The position numbers and the translations under genes are program-made. Shown here piece by piece: positions 1 through 10,200 of a stretch of 64,000 bases of DNA. Below the pieces are notes generated by a model. It was given only the letters and a program-made list of their open reading frames with translations, was not told the DNA's origin and did not search any database. Within the stretch, counting starts at the first letter, position 1, and each line of letters begins with the position of its first letter. This DNA is from Candidatus Dadabacteria bacterium (lineage in GTDB: Bacteria > Desulfobacterota_D > UBA1144 > Nemesobacterales > Nemesobacteraceae): contig JAPPFE010000016.1 in assembly GCA_028823955.1 (NCBI GenBank), positions 76,497-140,496 on the forward strand, written 5' to 3'.

Positions 1-51
1 TTTTGGATGGATTCTCTCATCCGGGATCTGGAGACCGGGCCTGATTTTTCG

Positions 52-801
52 TCACATGCGGTTTCTGGAAGTTTCGGATTCCACGAGGAGGGGCAGGACT
101 TCTCCCGATTTACCCATTACGCTTGCGTCGTAAAGACCCGTACCGGGGGTTACATCAGTATTAATTTCCACTACCGGTTTCTCGCTTTTTTTCGCTATAA
201 GCCCCATTGAAGCCGCGGGTTCGACCACTCCCGAGGTTCCCACTATCAGAAGAAGATCGCACTGCTCTATTGCGAACAGGCACCTGTCTATTGTCTCCAT
301 CGGGATGATTTCTCCGAACAGCACGGTGTTCGGCCTCATTGGCGCGTCGCAGGCGTCGCACTTAGGGGGAAGTTCCGGAATAGGTACCTGATAGTTCTTC
401 TCCACTTTTTCACATTCGGTGCATTTGATTTCCCAGAGACTTCCGTGAAGTTCTATTACGTTTCGTGTCCCGGCCGCGAAGTGAAGGCCGTCTACGTTTT
501 GCGTTATGAGTGTGAAGTCCTTTTTTTCTTTCTCAAGCGCGGTTATCGCAAAGTGGCCGGGATTGGGCTTGGCGTTTTTCATTATAGCCCTTCTTGAGTC
601 ATACCACTCCCACACCAACTTGGGATTTCTGAAAAAGGCCTCTGGCGTTGCAAGTTCGTGGGGGTCGTAATTCCTCCAGAGCCCTTCTTCTCCCCTGTAT
701 GTGGGAATACCGCTTTCAGCCGAGATTCCCGCCCCTGTAAGGACGACGATTTCGTTGGAATTGGTTACGAATTCGTACGCTTTTGCGATCTCTTTTTCCA
801 T
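52..801 (-). CDS. cobB: Sirtuin NAD-dependent protein deacylase (class III, SIRT5/CobB-like)
   Basis: GAGISAESGIPTYRG, TQNVDGLH, HGS, CxxC..CxxC zinc site, GTSGVVEPAAS; Y-x-x-R (YDSR) acyl-pocket motif. Confidence 0.93.
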   Translation of the reverse strand: MEKEIAKAYEFVTNSNEIVVLTGAGISAESGIPTYRGEEGLWRNYDPHELATPEAFFRNPKLVWEWYDSRRAIMKNAKPNPGHFAITALEKEKKDFTLITQNVDGLHFAAGTRNVIELHGSLWEIKCTECEKVEKNYQVPIPELPPKCDACDAPMRPNTVLFGEIIPMETIDRCLFAIEQCDLLLIVGTSGVVEPAASMGLIAKKSEKPVVEINTDVTPGTGLYDASVMGKSGEVLPLLVESETSRNRM

Positions 802-928
802 GTTCGGGCAACCCGGGATATGTTAACCGTTTTACAGGTCTTTTCCCATTGCTGACCGTAAAAACATGGTTGGGGGAGCGGGGGATTTTCTTGACAATTC
901 ATCCCCTGATACTAACCTTGTTTGTGTT

Positions 929-1288
929 GTGTTAGACCAGTATGTTCCCGTCCTCCTGATAATAGTAATAGCGATCGTTCTGGCCGCGGCGCTTCTGTCC
1001 GTTTCCTATCTGCTCGGTCCGAAAAGATACGGAAGCTGGCGCAAGCTGATTCCGTATGAATCGGGGATGGTTCCCAGGGGAGACGCAAGGGAGAAGGTTT
1101 CGCTCAAGTATTATCTCATAGGAGCCCTTTTCATACTGTTTGACATAGAAATCGTGTTCCTTGTTGCTTGGGCGGTCGTGTTCAGGGAGCTTGGGATGGT
1201 GGCACTTATTGAGGTGCTGGCATTCCTTTTTGTTGTAATCGGCGGGTACTTTTACGTTCTCAAAAAAGGAGCTTTGGAATGGGAGTAA
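929..1288 (+). CDS. nuoA: NADH-quinone oxidoreductase subunit A (ORF opens at 866; GTG at 929 is a plausible start)
   Basis: [36 protein letters not shown] motif; followed by nuoBCD. Confidence 0.93.
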   Translation: MLDQYVPVLLIIVIAIVLAAALLSVSYLLGPKRYGSWRKLIPYESGMVPRGDAREKVSLKYYLIGALFILFDIEIVFLVAWAVVFRELGMVALIEVLAFLFVVIGGYFYVLKKGALEWE

Positions 1289-1764
1289 GCAGCGGATCAC
1301 TTCTCGGCGGAGACGGTTTTCTAACGACCAAGGTCTCTGCAGTTGCCAACTGGGGAAGGAAACACAGCCTGTGGCCCATGGCTTTTGGAACCGCATGCTG
1401 CGCGATTGAGATGATGGGGACTTTCTCCTCGAGGTTTGATATCGCGAGGTTCGGGGCCGAAACCGTGAGATTCTCGCCGAGACAGGCGGATCTGATGATA
1501 GTTTCTGGAACCATAACCTACAAGATGGCGTCGGTCTGCAGAAGGATCTACGAACAGATGCCCGAACCCAAGTGGGTAATAGCGATGGGGTCGTGTACAT
1601 GCGGCGGCGGACCTTTTGACAGTTACGCTGTTGTTCAGGGGATAGACGAATTCCTTCCGGTGGATGTTTACGTTGGCGGCTGTCCCCCGAGACCCGAAGC
1701 CCTTATTGACGCCGTCATGAAAATCCAGAAGAAAATAGATAACGAGGGACCCCCGATCGTATGA
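1279..1764 (+). CDS. nuoB: NADH-quinone oxidoreductase subunit B
   Basis: [21 protein letters not shown] Fe-S ligands; overlaps nuoA. Confidence 0.96.
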   Translation: MGVSSGSLLGGDGFLTTKVSAVANWGRKHSLWPMAFGTACCAIEMMGTFSSRFDIARFGAETVRFSPRQADLMIVSGTITYKMASVCRRIYEQMPEPKWVIAMGSCTCGGGPFDSYAVVQGIDEFLPVDVYVGGCPPRPEALIDAVMKIQKKIDNEGPPIV

Positions 1765-2279
1765 CCTCCCCACCTGACCCTGTCGATCAAATAAGGGAAA
1801 AAATAAGCGGGTACATCCTCTCGGAGAGCACATTCCGCGGGGAGATCACCTTTATTGTAAAGGCAGAATCGATAGTCGAGTGCTGTTCGCTTCTGAAAAA
1901 CACCCTCGGTTTTACTTACCTTGTGGACGTTACGGTTGTCGACTACCTGACCGTTAAATTCCCAAGGTACGAGGTTGTCTACCTCCTTCACCGTTTTGGT
2001 GAGAACTACGAAGAGAACCTGAAAATAAGGCTCAAGGCTGCTCTTGAGCAGGATAACCCCGCGATTGATTCCGTAACGTCGGTGTGGTCCGGGGCGAACT
2101 GGCTTGAGAGAGAGGCTTATGATATGTTCGGGATAACTTTCAGAGGACATCCCGACCCGAGAAGAATACTGATGCCAGAGGATTACGACCAGTTTCCGCT
2201 GAGAAAGGATTTCGACGTGAGAGACAGGGAATCTTCAAAGAGATCTTTCGAGCGGGCTCTTGATGAAGGGCGTGAGTGA
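1761..2279 (+). CDS. nuoC: NADH-quinone oxidoreductase subunit C
   Basis: [38 protein letters not shown] signature; ATGA overlap. Confidence 0.95.
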   Translation: MTSPPDPVDQIREKISGYILSESTFRGEITFIVKAESIVECCSLLKNTLGFTYLVDVTVVDYLTVKFPRYEVVYLLHRFGENYEENLKIRLKAALEQDNPAIDSVTSVWSGANWLEREAYDMFGITFRGHPDPRRILMPEDYDQFPLRKDFDVRDRESSKRSFERALDEGRE

Positions 2280-3505
2280 TGGAAAGAGTCGAGATTGTTA
2301 CAGAAGAGCTAGGCACTGAGGCCGACGGTACGAGAAAGCAGACCATGATGCTTAACATGGGGCCGCAGCATCCGTCAACCCACGGGGTTCTGCGGGTGGT
2401 TCTTTATCTTGACGGGGAGATAGTTCAAGAAGCCGTTCCTCACATCGGCTACCTGCACAGGGGAATAGAGAAGCTCTGCGAGGACATCACCTATCAAAAA
2501 TGTCTTCCATACACCGACAGGATGGACTACCTGGCCTCGATATGCAACAACATAGGCTTCATACTGGCTGTTGAGAAGCTCCTCGGGATTGAGGATGAGA
2601 TTCCCCCGAGGGCCAAGGTGGCCGAGGTGATAATGTTTGAGCTCGGCAGGATCGAGTCCCACCTCATAGGTATAGGCGCAAACGCCATGGATCTCGGTGC
2701 GATGACCGCTTTTCTTTTCTGCTTCAAGGAGAGGGAGCGTATCTACGAGATTCTCGAGATGGTATGCGGAGCGAGACTCACGACTTCATACCCCAGGGTG
2801 GGGGGCCTACCCATGGATCTTCCCGAAGATTTCCAAGACACGATAAGGAATTTTCTTAAGATATTCCCTGAGACCTTAAGCGAGATAGACAGGCTTCTTA
2901 CGAGAAACAGGATATGGATCGATCGCACTAAGGAAGTGGCGGTTATAAGCAAGGAGCAGGCTATCGATCTTGGAATTACCGGCCCCATACTGAGAGGAAG
3001 CGGCGTTCCGTATGACGTAAGAAAGGCCACTCCCTACCTTGATTACGAAAACTACGAGTTCGACATACCGGTCGCCAATGAGGGAGACGCGTACGCCAGG
3101 TACCTCTGCAGGATGGAGGAGATGAGACAGAGTCTTCGCATAATCGAGCAGGCTCTTCGTAATCTTCCCGACGGCCCCTACATAGCCGACCTTCCCGATA
3201 TAGTCTTGCCCGAAAAAGAGCTTGTCTACACTAAAATGGAATCCCTGATCAGGCATTTCGTGCTGGTCTACAGCGGTTTTGAGACTCCTCCCGGGGAGGT
3301 ATACCACGCCGTGGAGAACCCCAAGGGAGAGCTTGGTTACTACATAGTAAGCGACGGTACGGGAAAACCCTACAGAATGCGGGTTCGTGGGCCGTCATTT
3401 GTGAACCTGCAGGCCCTTCCGGGTATGGTAAAAGGGAGATTCGTCTCCGATGTCGTTGCCGCGATAGGCAGCATCGACATAGTGCTCGGGGAAGTCGACA
3501 GGTAG
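2276..3505 (+). CDS. nuoD: NADH-quinone oxidoreductase subunit D
   Basis: MGPQHPSTHGVLR, PHIGYLHRGIEKL, C-terminal DIVLGEVDR. Confidence 0.97.
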   Translation: MMERVEIVTEELGTEADGTRKQTMMLNMGPQHPSTHGVLRVVLYLDGEIVQEAVPHIGYLHRGIEKLCEDITYQKCLPYTDRMDYLASICNNIGFILAVEKLLGIEDEIPPRAKVAEVIMFELGRIESHLIGIGANAMDLGAMTAFLFCFKERERIYEILEMVCGARLTTSYPRVGGLPMDLPEDFQDTIRNFLKIFPETLSEIDRLLTRNRIWIDRTKEVAVISKEQAIDLGITGPILRGSGVPYDVRKATPYLDYENYEFDIPVANEGDAYARYLCRMEEMRQSLRIIEQALRNLPDGPYIADLPDIVLPEKELVYTKMESLIRHFVLVYSGFETPPGEVYHAVENPKGELGYYIVSDGTGKPYRMRVRGPSFVNLQALPGMVKGRFVSDVVAAIGSIDIVLGEVDR

Positions 3506-3569
3506 GAGCGGGGAGAAAAAACCTACTTCTTCGGTTTTCTTGCATTCTTCCGAAGTGCCTTGACATAAT

Positions 3570-3599
3570 ATGACCGGTCATGAATACTGGTCATATGAC
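3570..3599. promoter_or_regulatory. Candidate toxin-antitoxin operator: two palindromes
   Basis: ATGACCGGTCAT (3570-3581) and GTCATATGAC (3590-3599) are both perfect palindromes, directly at the antitoxin start; TTGACA at 3560-3565. Confidence 0.5.
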
Positions 3600-3831
3600 G
3601 ACGATTAATGCATCCGATTTCAAGGCACGGTGCCTAGCCATCCTCGACCGCGTTCACGAGACCGGCGAACGGGTGGTTATCCTGAAGCGTGGTAAGCCAG
3701 TTGCGGAGCTGTCACGTGTGCTCAGCGAGGGAAACCGGTATCCCCAGAGTGAACTGGAGGAGACGGTCATCATAGATGGCGATGTAGTGGAACCAGTGTT
3801 CCCAGAAGAGCAGTGGGACAGCCTGAAGTGA
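3595..3831 (+). CDS. Phd/YefM-type antitoxin (ORF opens at 3580; ATG 3595 gives MTTINASDFKARCL)
   Basis: INASDFKARCLAILDRV...VVILKRGKPVAEL fold signature; overlaps PIN toxin. Confidence 0.88.
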   Translation: MTTINASDFKARCLAILDRVHETGERVVILKRGKPVAELSRVLSEGNRYPQSELEETVIIDGDVVEPVFPEEQWDSLK

Positions 3832-4229
3832 AGAATGTGTTGCTCGACACACATATCCTGCTGTGGTGGCACGGGGACCGCAGTCGGCTGTCTCGGGATC
3901 AACAGGACGTTATTGCGTCCGCCGACGCCGACTCGCCGTTGCAGGTATCCGATATTTCGCTTTGGGAAGTGGCGATGCTGCACAGTCTGGGTCGTATTCG
4001 CCTGAAGATTCCCCTCCGGGAGTGGTTGGAGAAGGTGGTTGCACCTCCGCTGGTGCGGCGACATGGCATCTCTCCGGCGGTAGCGGCCGAGTTAGTGTCG
4101 TTGCCGGATTCCTTTCACCGCGATCCGGCGGACCGCATCCTCGTGGCGACCGCTCGTGTGCTCGGCGCGACACTTTTGACTCAGGATCACAGAATCGTCG
4201 AAGCTAAACTGGTTAACACGCTGAGCTGA
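3813..4229 (+). CDS. vapC: VapC-like PIN-domain toxin (GTG 3831 possible start: VKNVLLDTHILLWW)
   Basis: LLDTHILLWW, ISLWEVAML, DPADRILVATA, LLTQDHRI acidic PIN residues. Confidence 0.9.
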   Translation: MGQPEVKNVLLDTHILLWWHGDRSRLSRDQQDVIASADADSPLQVSDISLWEVAMLHSLGRIRLKIPLREWLEKVVAPPLVRRHGISPAVAAELVSLPDSFHRDPADRILVATARVLGATLLTQDHRIVEAKLVNTLS

Positions 4230-4277
4230 TACCGATACTCTTTACGCCAGCGATGAAACCTGATTGGGAGGTTCGGA

Positions 4278-4858
4278 TTGGCTTCAACCCCTGTAAACGA
4301 CCACATCCGCTACGAGCCGGACGAAAAATGCACGCCGCTCTCCTCTTTCATCGTCGCCATACAGGGCATCGTGCTTGTGCTGCCGCTCGCAGTTTCGATA
4401 GTGGTTATCAATGTTCTAGCGACCGGCCAGAACGAAGCATATCTGACCTGGTCCGTATTCTCGGCGCTGATAATCGTAGGGATAGTCACCGCGCTGCAAG
4501 CCTCCAAGATAAGCCGATTTGGTGCGGGGCATCTGGTCGTGATGGGAGTGACGCCCAACTACATCCCGCTGTCGGTATTTGCCCTGCATGAGGGAGGACC
4601 GGCGATGCTGGCCAGCCTGATGGTAGTGTCTGCGCTTTTTTTCTTTGCTATAGCGACAAGGCTTCCCCAACTGCGGCGCGTGATAACGCCGACTGTGTCA
4701 GGCACAGTGCTTATGCTGATAGCCGTGATGGTGCTGCCCATCTGTTTGGATCGATTCGGGGAAGTCCCGGAGGGTGCGCCGGCATTCGCTGGGCTGTTCG
4801 TAGCTGCGGTAACGCTGGTGGTATCCACGGCGCTGATACTGCGCGCCCCGCGGCGCTG
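4278..4858 (+). pseudogene. NCS2-type nucleobase (xanthine/uracil) permease, 3'-truncated; the rest of the 383-aa ORF is antisense to the PKS
   Basis: Membrane permease-like sequence up to ~LILRAPRRWRP, then hydrophilic P/R/S-rich antisense translation. Confidence 0.7.
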
Positions 4859-7800
4859 GCGTCCGGTTTTTCGGTCACCTCAGCCGGACCCCGCGCCACG
4901 ATCACACCTTTATCCGGCATCCCGGTCGAGTCGGACTCTTCTAGCCCCAGCACTTCTATTTCCTCGAAACCCACGTCAGCAAGTACGCGGCGCCACACAG
5001 CTGGCTCCACCAAGGCGTGTTGCGGTCGGTAGGCATCGGCGAACCGCCACCAGCCGTCGAGCGGCCCGAAAGTCAGGTCCATCCAACCCATACCCCTCAG
5101 GTTCTCGAGCGCGACCATCTGTCCTGATGGCGCGAGAAGCCGCCGGCAGTGCGCAAGCGTCTCATCCAGGTATCGCGTGGCGTGCAGCACATTGGACGCA
5201 ATCACCAGGTCATAACCGTGGGAGTCGAATCCCTGCTCCACCGGATCTTTCTCGATATCCAGCATGCGGTAATCTATCGACGCTTCCTCGCCTCCGAAAC
5301 GTGCCTCTGCTTCCGCAAAGAAGCCCGCCGAGATATCCGTGTACATGTAGTCGAACCGTCCTTCCGGGAGTTCCGGCAGGATGGCCGCGGTTGCCGATCC
5401 TGTACCCGCCCCGACCTCGATCACCCTGAGGTGTCGGCCGTCGGGCAACCCCTCCACAAGAGTCTGAACCGTTTCTCGCAGTAGACGGTTCGCCGCACGC
5501 GCCACCGGGGCTTTTAGATACAGATCGCCCGGGGTCGGGTCTCCGCTGCTGAACAGGACCGTCAACGGGTCCGCTCGGCCCAGCAGGATGTCTGCCAAGG
5601 CGTTGCCAGACCGTCGAAAAAGCCCGATCTCGGTCAAGCCGTGGGGATATAGCTCAGCCATTCGGGTAGCGAATTCCTCGGTATCAGGCGGCATTTCATC
5701 CGGCAAGGGATCCCCGGGTCCGATCCTCACGACGAAGTCGCCGTCCACCTCCTCCAACACCCCGGACTTGGCCAGCATCTCGAGCGTCCGGCGGAACAAC
5801 TTCTTATGCTCCTCCACGACGTTTAAGCGCTGCCGCAATTCCTCTGAATCCACGGTCACGCCCACCTCGCGTTCCCACCCCAGCTTCTCCAAGGTCTCGA
5901 GCGCGCAGGACCGAGACCACCGCTCCAGGTCGGTCAGGAGGGCGCTTCTGTCTTTGGGCGTGACTCCTTCGTCGGCCAAATAATCTGAGAGCAGCCCCGA
6001 GCGCGCTGCAACCGTTGCCTGAGATGCGAGAAAATCTGCGGACAGCATTCCGGGCGGGAGAGTCCTTTCGCGCCACACAACCTCATACAGCAGTTCATTC
6101 ACCCCTTCGCCCGCGGAGAGCAGCGCCGCCCGCGTCGCGCGTTTCACCATGTATCCGCTCAGCCCGCCAAGCAGAACCCCGTTGGGATCGTAGATGCGCA
6201 ATTCTCCGTTCCAGACCTCAGGCGGCTCGTCCTGTTCCGTTTCTGTACCTTGGGAAACCTCACTCATGCGCACGTGACAGAACAGGCGATCCGGCAGCCG
6301 ATCCGCCAGCCACAGCCGCTCCCAGCCAAATGGTAGGTAGGTGGTTTCCTCTTCTATCCCGCCCGGATTGCGCGCTGCGGCCACAACCTGAAAGCAACCG
6401 TCGAGCAGGAGCGGATGAACGTCCAGCTCGTTGCGGCCGAGAGCTTCAGGAAAAGAAATCTCGCCTAACGCCTCGCCTGGCCGGGACCAGACCTTCCCGA
6501 GCGTACGGAAGAACGGGCCGAGATTGATACCCGTACCCGCCCGGGCACGGTAGTAGTCTGCCACGTCTATTGGTGACAGGGGGGTCTTGAGGCTTTCAAG
6601 ATCGATGCGGCTACCGGCTTCCGGCATGGGGGCACCCTGCGATATGTGGCCTTCCACGTGTGCCGTCCAGTCCTCTCCACTCCCCTTGCTGAATATCTGG
6701 ACACGACGCGAATTCGGCCGCTCGGAAGAATCAAGCACAACCTGCACCTTCCGGCCCTCGTCACCGGTACCGTTCTCGGAATCCTCCTTCGGGAAAACCA
6801 GCGCGTTGAGCAGTTGTATGTCCTCCACAACCACCGCGCCGCTTTCTTCCGTAAGGGATACCGATGCCGCCATGGCCCCGTAGAGCGCGCCCGGAGCTAT
6901 AACCCGGCCAAACACCCGGTGGTCGCTCAACCACTCCGGATCCGACTGGAACACTTCTGTCTCGAATGTGACCTCGCCTGTGGCGGATTCGTGCCGGACC
7001 CCCAGTAAGGGGTGGCCGACGCCCGAGCGCTGTTTTCTCTTCGAATCGAGCCAATGGCGTTCGCGTTGGAATGGATAGCTTGGCAGCGAGATGCGATGGC
7101 GTGCCTCCCCCGCAAAGAGCCCTTCAAAACGAATCGGGAGCCCCGCCTGATACGCTTCCGCGACGGCCTGCGTGAAATCGGCGCCATCCGCGGACGCTGG
7201 GGATTCACCAGACGGTGGGCGCAGACTCGACAGTACCATGGGCGCCGGTGTCTCTACCGAGTCCGGCCAGGCCGAGCGAGTCATCGTGGCCAGGATCGGT
7301 CTCGGCCCTATCTCCAACACCAGGTCCACCCCGAGTTCCGCCAACGTCTGGACACCGCGGGCAAATGCCACTTTCTCGCGGGCATGCTGCCTCCAGTAGG
7401 CTCCGTCCAGCGCCTGGCCAGGCTCCACCACTTGGCCAGTCAGGTTGCTGACCACGGTGAGGGAGGGTGGCTCGACCGCCACATTATCCAAGGAAGCTTC
7501 CAGCATGTCCAGAGCTGGCTCCACCAAGGCGCTGTGGAACGCGCGGGCCGTGTTCAGCCGTCTTACCCGGACTCCTTCCGATTCGAAACGCTTCGAGATG
7601 GCTTCAATTTCCGCAATCGGGCCGCTCACCACTTGGTGGGTGCCGTTGTCCGCCGAGATGCTCAGCCCAACACTGTCAGATGATTCGTTCAGCTCTTCGA
7701 CCGTCGACGCCACTCGTGCCGGAGTGGCAAAAACCGCTGCCATTGTGCCCGGTTCGGTTTCCGACAGCAGGGTGCCCCGTGCCGCGGCAAACCGCATTCC

Positions 7801-9906
7801 ATCCTCCAGGCTGAACACTCCTGCTGCCTGCGCCGCCGCCAGTTCCCCGACGCTGTGCCCCAACACTATGCTGGGACGAACTCCTACGCTCGACCAGAGC
7901 GCCGTGAGCGCGCACTCGAGGGCATAGAGGGCTGGCTGTTCCCACGCCGTATCGCCCAGATCGCCCTCGCCGCCCCCGAACATCACGTCGAGCAGCGAGG
8001 TGCCCCTTTCGTCCCGAAACACCTCTTCACAGCGGTCAAGAACCGCCCGCGCCACCGGCTCACGTTCGTAGAGAGCCTTTCCCATGCCGGTCCATTGGCT
8101 TCCTTGCCCGGTATAAGCGAACGCTATCTTCGTCGGCGTTTGCGGCCCCGGACTCTCGCCCGCATTCTCCAGCGCTTTCAGCCCCTCCCGCAGCGACCCG
8201 GTATCCCGAAACACCACGCCCGCACGATGATCAAAATGGCTCCTCCCTACGCCTGCAGTCCACGCCATGTCCGAGAGCAAGGGTTCTGCTGAGGCGTTTT
8301 GGGAAGCAAGATCCTCTGGATGTTCATCCAGCCACGAGAGGTAACGCTTCGCAAGTTCCCGGAGCGCGTTCACCGATTTTCCGGACAGCGGCAGCAAACG
8401 GGTTTCGCGCCTCTTTAATTCTTGCTCCGGCAACGGCAAACTCTCCACGGCCTCCGGCAGAGAGACTGTCACCGCCTGGGCTGAGCCCGCAAGCTCATTC
8501 TTTCCGTAGGGCAATCCCCCCGGGGCGATGTATTCTTCCACCACTATGTGGGCGTTCGTCCCGGATATCCCGAAGGAGTTTACTCCCGCCAGTCGCGGCC
8601 GTCCGCCACGCTGAGGCAAGTCCATCATGGACGAAGTAACTTTCAAGGGCAGTTGGTCCCAATCGAGGCTAGGGTTGGGGGTCTGGAAGTGCAGATGCTT
8701 CGGAATCACTCCGCGCTGCATCACCAGCACTGCCTTGATCAGACCGGCGATTCCGGCAGCCGACTCGAGGTGGCCGATATTGGTCTTTACGGAACCGATC
8801 AAAAGAGGACGATCGGCTTTGCGTCCTTTGCCGTAGACAGCGGAGACGGCGTCGATCTCAATCGGGTCGCCTACAGCTGTTCCAGTCCCGTGTGCCTCCA
8901 GGTAATCCACATCCGAAGCAGGAACTCCGGCATCGGACAGGGCCGCTTCCATCACCTGTTCCAGTGCTGGGATGTGCGGTACGGTCAGTCCGGTGCTGGC
9001 CCCGCCGTTATTCACCGCCGAGCCTCGGATCACACCCCAGATCCGATCGCCATCCTCCTCGGCCTCGCTGAGGCGCTTCAGGATAACGACGCCGCAACCT
9101 TCGCCGCGCACGTAACCGTTCGCAGACTCATCGAACGTTTTGCACTGCCCGTCTGGAGACAGCATCATCGCATCCGCACGGAGTTCGAATATACGACTGT
9201 TCAGGATAGCCTGCACACCGCCCGCAATGGCCAGATCCGCCTTGCCCTGCTGCAGGTCCGCCACCGCGTCGTGGACCGACACCATGGACGACGCGCACGC
9301 GGCGTCCACTGCCTTCGCCGGTCCCATGAGGCCCAGCACGAAAGAGACCCGTCCGCTGGTACCGTTCAGGTTCGTGCCGCTCAGAGCATAGAGACATGAG
9401 GCGGCATCGGCAGGTTTCCTTGACTCCACTACCAGCATCCTGTATTCGTCGTTGCTGATCCCGGTGTATACCCCGGTGCGGCTGCCCCTCAGCCGATCCG
9501 GGTCCATGCCCGCATCCTCGAGAGCCTCCCAAGTGGTTTCCAGCATCATCCGCTGCTGTGGATCCAGCAACTGGGCCTCGACCGGAGAAATGCGAAAGAA
9601 CCCCGCGTCGAACTCCTCGATTCCGTCGACATAGGCACAGAAACGACAGGCCTTGCTCGGAATCTGTCCATCGGGGAAAAGCTCGTCCATACGCCCGATG
9701 CCGGAACCCGGGACGCCCTCCATCACTGTATTCTGGCCGGCTTCAAGCAGGCGCCAAAAGGCCGGTATACTCGGTGCGCCGGGGAACCGGCACCCCATGC
9801 CCACGATCGCTATCGGTGGACCGAATCCAGATTTTTCCTGTTTCTGAGTTTCAGAGTGGGGCTGTGATTCCCCGGAAGAATCGCAAGATTTGTTTGACTT
9901 CGTCAT
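4711..9906 (-). CDS. Type I polyketide synthase, KS-AT-DH-MT, truncated before any reductive or ACP domain (PKS-homologous part ~4860-9906; end of ORF is antisense permease)
   Basis: KS DAACASS/EAHGTGT/KTNIGH; AT GQGSQ, GHSVGE, AFHS; DH HRVFGRVIAP and LDGCFQ; MT VIEVGAGTGSAT. Confidence 0.9.
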   Translation of the reverse strand: MTKSNKSCDSSGESQPHSETQKQEKSGFGPPIAIVGMGCRFPGAPSIPAFWRLLEAGQNTVMEGVPGSGIGRMDELFPDGQIPSKACRFCAYVDGIEEFDAGFFRISPVEAQLLDPQQRMMLETTWEALEDAGMDPDRLRGSRTGVYTGISNDEYRMLVVESRKPADAASCLYALSGTNLNGTSGRVSFVLGLMGPAKAVDAACASSMVSVHDAVADLQQGKADLAIAGGVQAILNSRIFELRADAMMLSPDGQCKTFDESANGYVRGEGCGVVILKRLSEAEEDGDRIWGVIRGSAVNNGGASTGLTVPHIPALEQVMEAALSDAGVPASDVDYLEAHGTGTAVGDPIEIDAVSAVYGKGRKADRPLLIGSVKTNIGHLESAAGIAGLIKAVLVMQRGVIPKHLHFQTPNPSLDWDQLPLKVTSSMMDLPQRGGRPRLAGVNSFGISGTNAHIVVEEYIAPGGLPYGKNELAGSAQAVTVSLPEAVESLPLPEQELKRRETRLLPLSGKSVNALRELAKRYLSWLDEHPEDLASQNASAEPLLSDMAWTAGVGRSHFDHRAGVVFRDTGSLREGLKALENAGESPGPQTPTKIAFAYTGQGSQWTGMGKALYEREPVARAVLDRCEEVFRDERGTSLLDVMFGGGEGDLGDTAWEQPALYALECALTALWSSVGVRPSIVLGHSVGELAAAQAAGVFSLEDGMRFAAARGTLLSETEPGTMAAVFATPARVASTVEELNESSDSVGLSISADNGTHQVVSGPIAEIEAISKRFESEGVRVRRLNTARAFHSALVEPALDMLEASLDNVAVEPPSLTVVSNLTGQVVEPGQALDGAYWRQHAREKVAFARGVQTLAELGVDLVLEIGPRPILATMTRSAWPDSVETPAPMVLSSLRPPSGESPASADGADFTQAVAEAYQAGLPIRFEGLFAGEARHRISLPSYPFQRERHWLDSKRKQRSGVGHPLLGVRHESATGEVTFETEVFQSDPEWLSDHRVFGRVIAPGALYGAMAASVSLTEESGAVVVEDIQLLNALVFPKEDSENGTGDEGRKVQVVLDSSERPNSRRVQIFSKGSGEDWTAHVEGHISQGAPMPEAGSRIDLESLKTPLSPIDVADYYRARAGTGINLGPFFRTLGKVWSRPGEALGEISFPEALGRNELDVHPLLLDGCFQVVAAARNPGGIEEETTYLPFGWERLWLADRLPDRLFCHVRMSEVSQGTETEQDEPPEVWNGELRIYDPNGVLLGGLSGYMVKRATRAALLSAGEGVNELLYEVVWRERTLPPGMLSADFLASQATVAARSGLLSDYLADEGVTPKDRSALLTDLERWSRSCALETLEKLGWEREVGVTVDSEELRQRLNVVEEHKKLFRRTLEMLAKSGVLEEVDGDFVVRIGPGDPLPDEMPPDTEEFATRMAELYPHGLTEIGLFRRSGNALADILLGRADPLTVLFSSGDPTPGDLYLKAPVARAANRLLRETVQTLVEGLPDGRHLRVIEVGAGTGSATAAILPELPEGRFDYMYTDISAGFFAEAEARFGGEEASIDYRMLDIEKDPVEQGFDSHGYDLVIASNVLHATRYLDETLAHCRRLLAPSGQMVALENLRGMGWMDLTFGPLDGWWRFADAYRPQHALVEPAVWRRVLADVGFEEIEVLGLEESDSTGMPDKGVIVARGPAEVTEKPDASAAGRAVSAPWIPPALPQLRTAQRMPAHPPGLPRIDPNRWAAPSRLSA

Positions 9907-10200
9907 CGAAATCTTCCTCCCAAGATTATGAACTGATGGCTCTATCCGTTACCTCAGCCTGAACTGTTTCCGTCTTGTAAAACGGTTTTCAGCTCACCAC
10001 TGGCTTTGATAGTTCTCTTTCGGAAAAGTTTAGCATAGGGATGGACAGGGAACAAAGCTCTTCTTCGCTCATGCCACGACTATCTCACGCTAAATACAGG
10101 CGGCAGTTTTATTTAAGATTTGCGGGCGGGATGAGGGGTGCACGACACGCTTGACGTCCCTGCCTGCTGCATGGACGAACGCAAGGTCAACTAGAGGGTC

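Noticed and set aside
5149-9532. Many long + strand ORFs (e.g. 8548-9399, 7012-7683)
   Set aside because: Antisense to the GC-rich PKS gene; sequences are compositionally biased and lack domain motifs, while the minus strand has canonical PKS motifs
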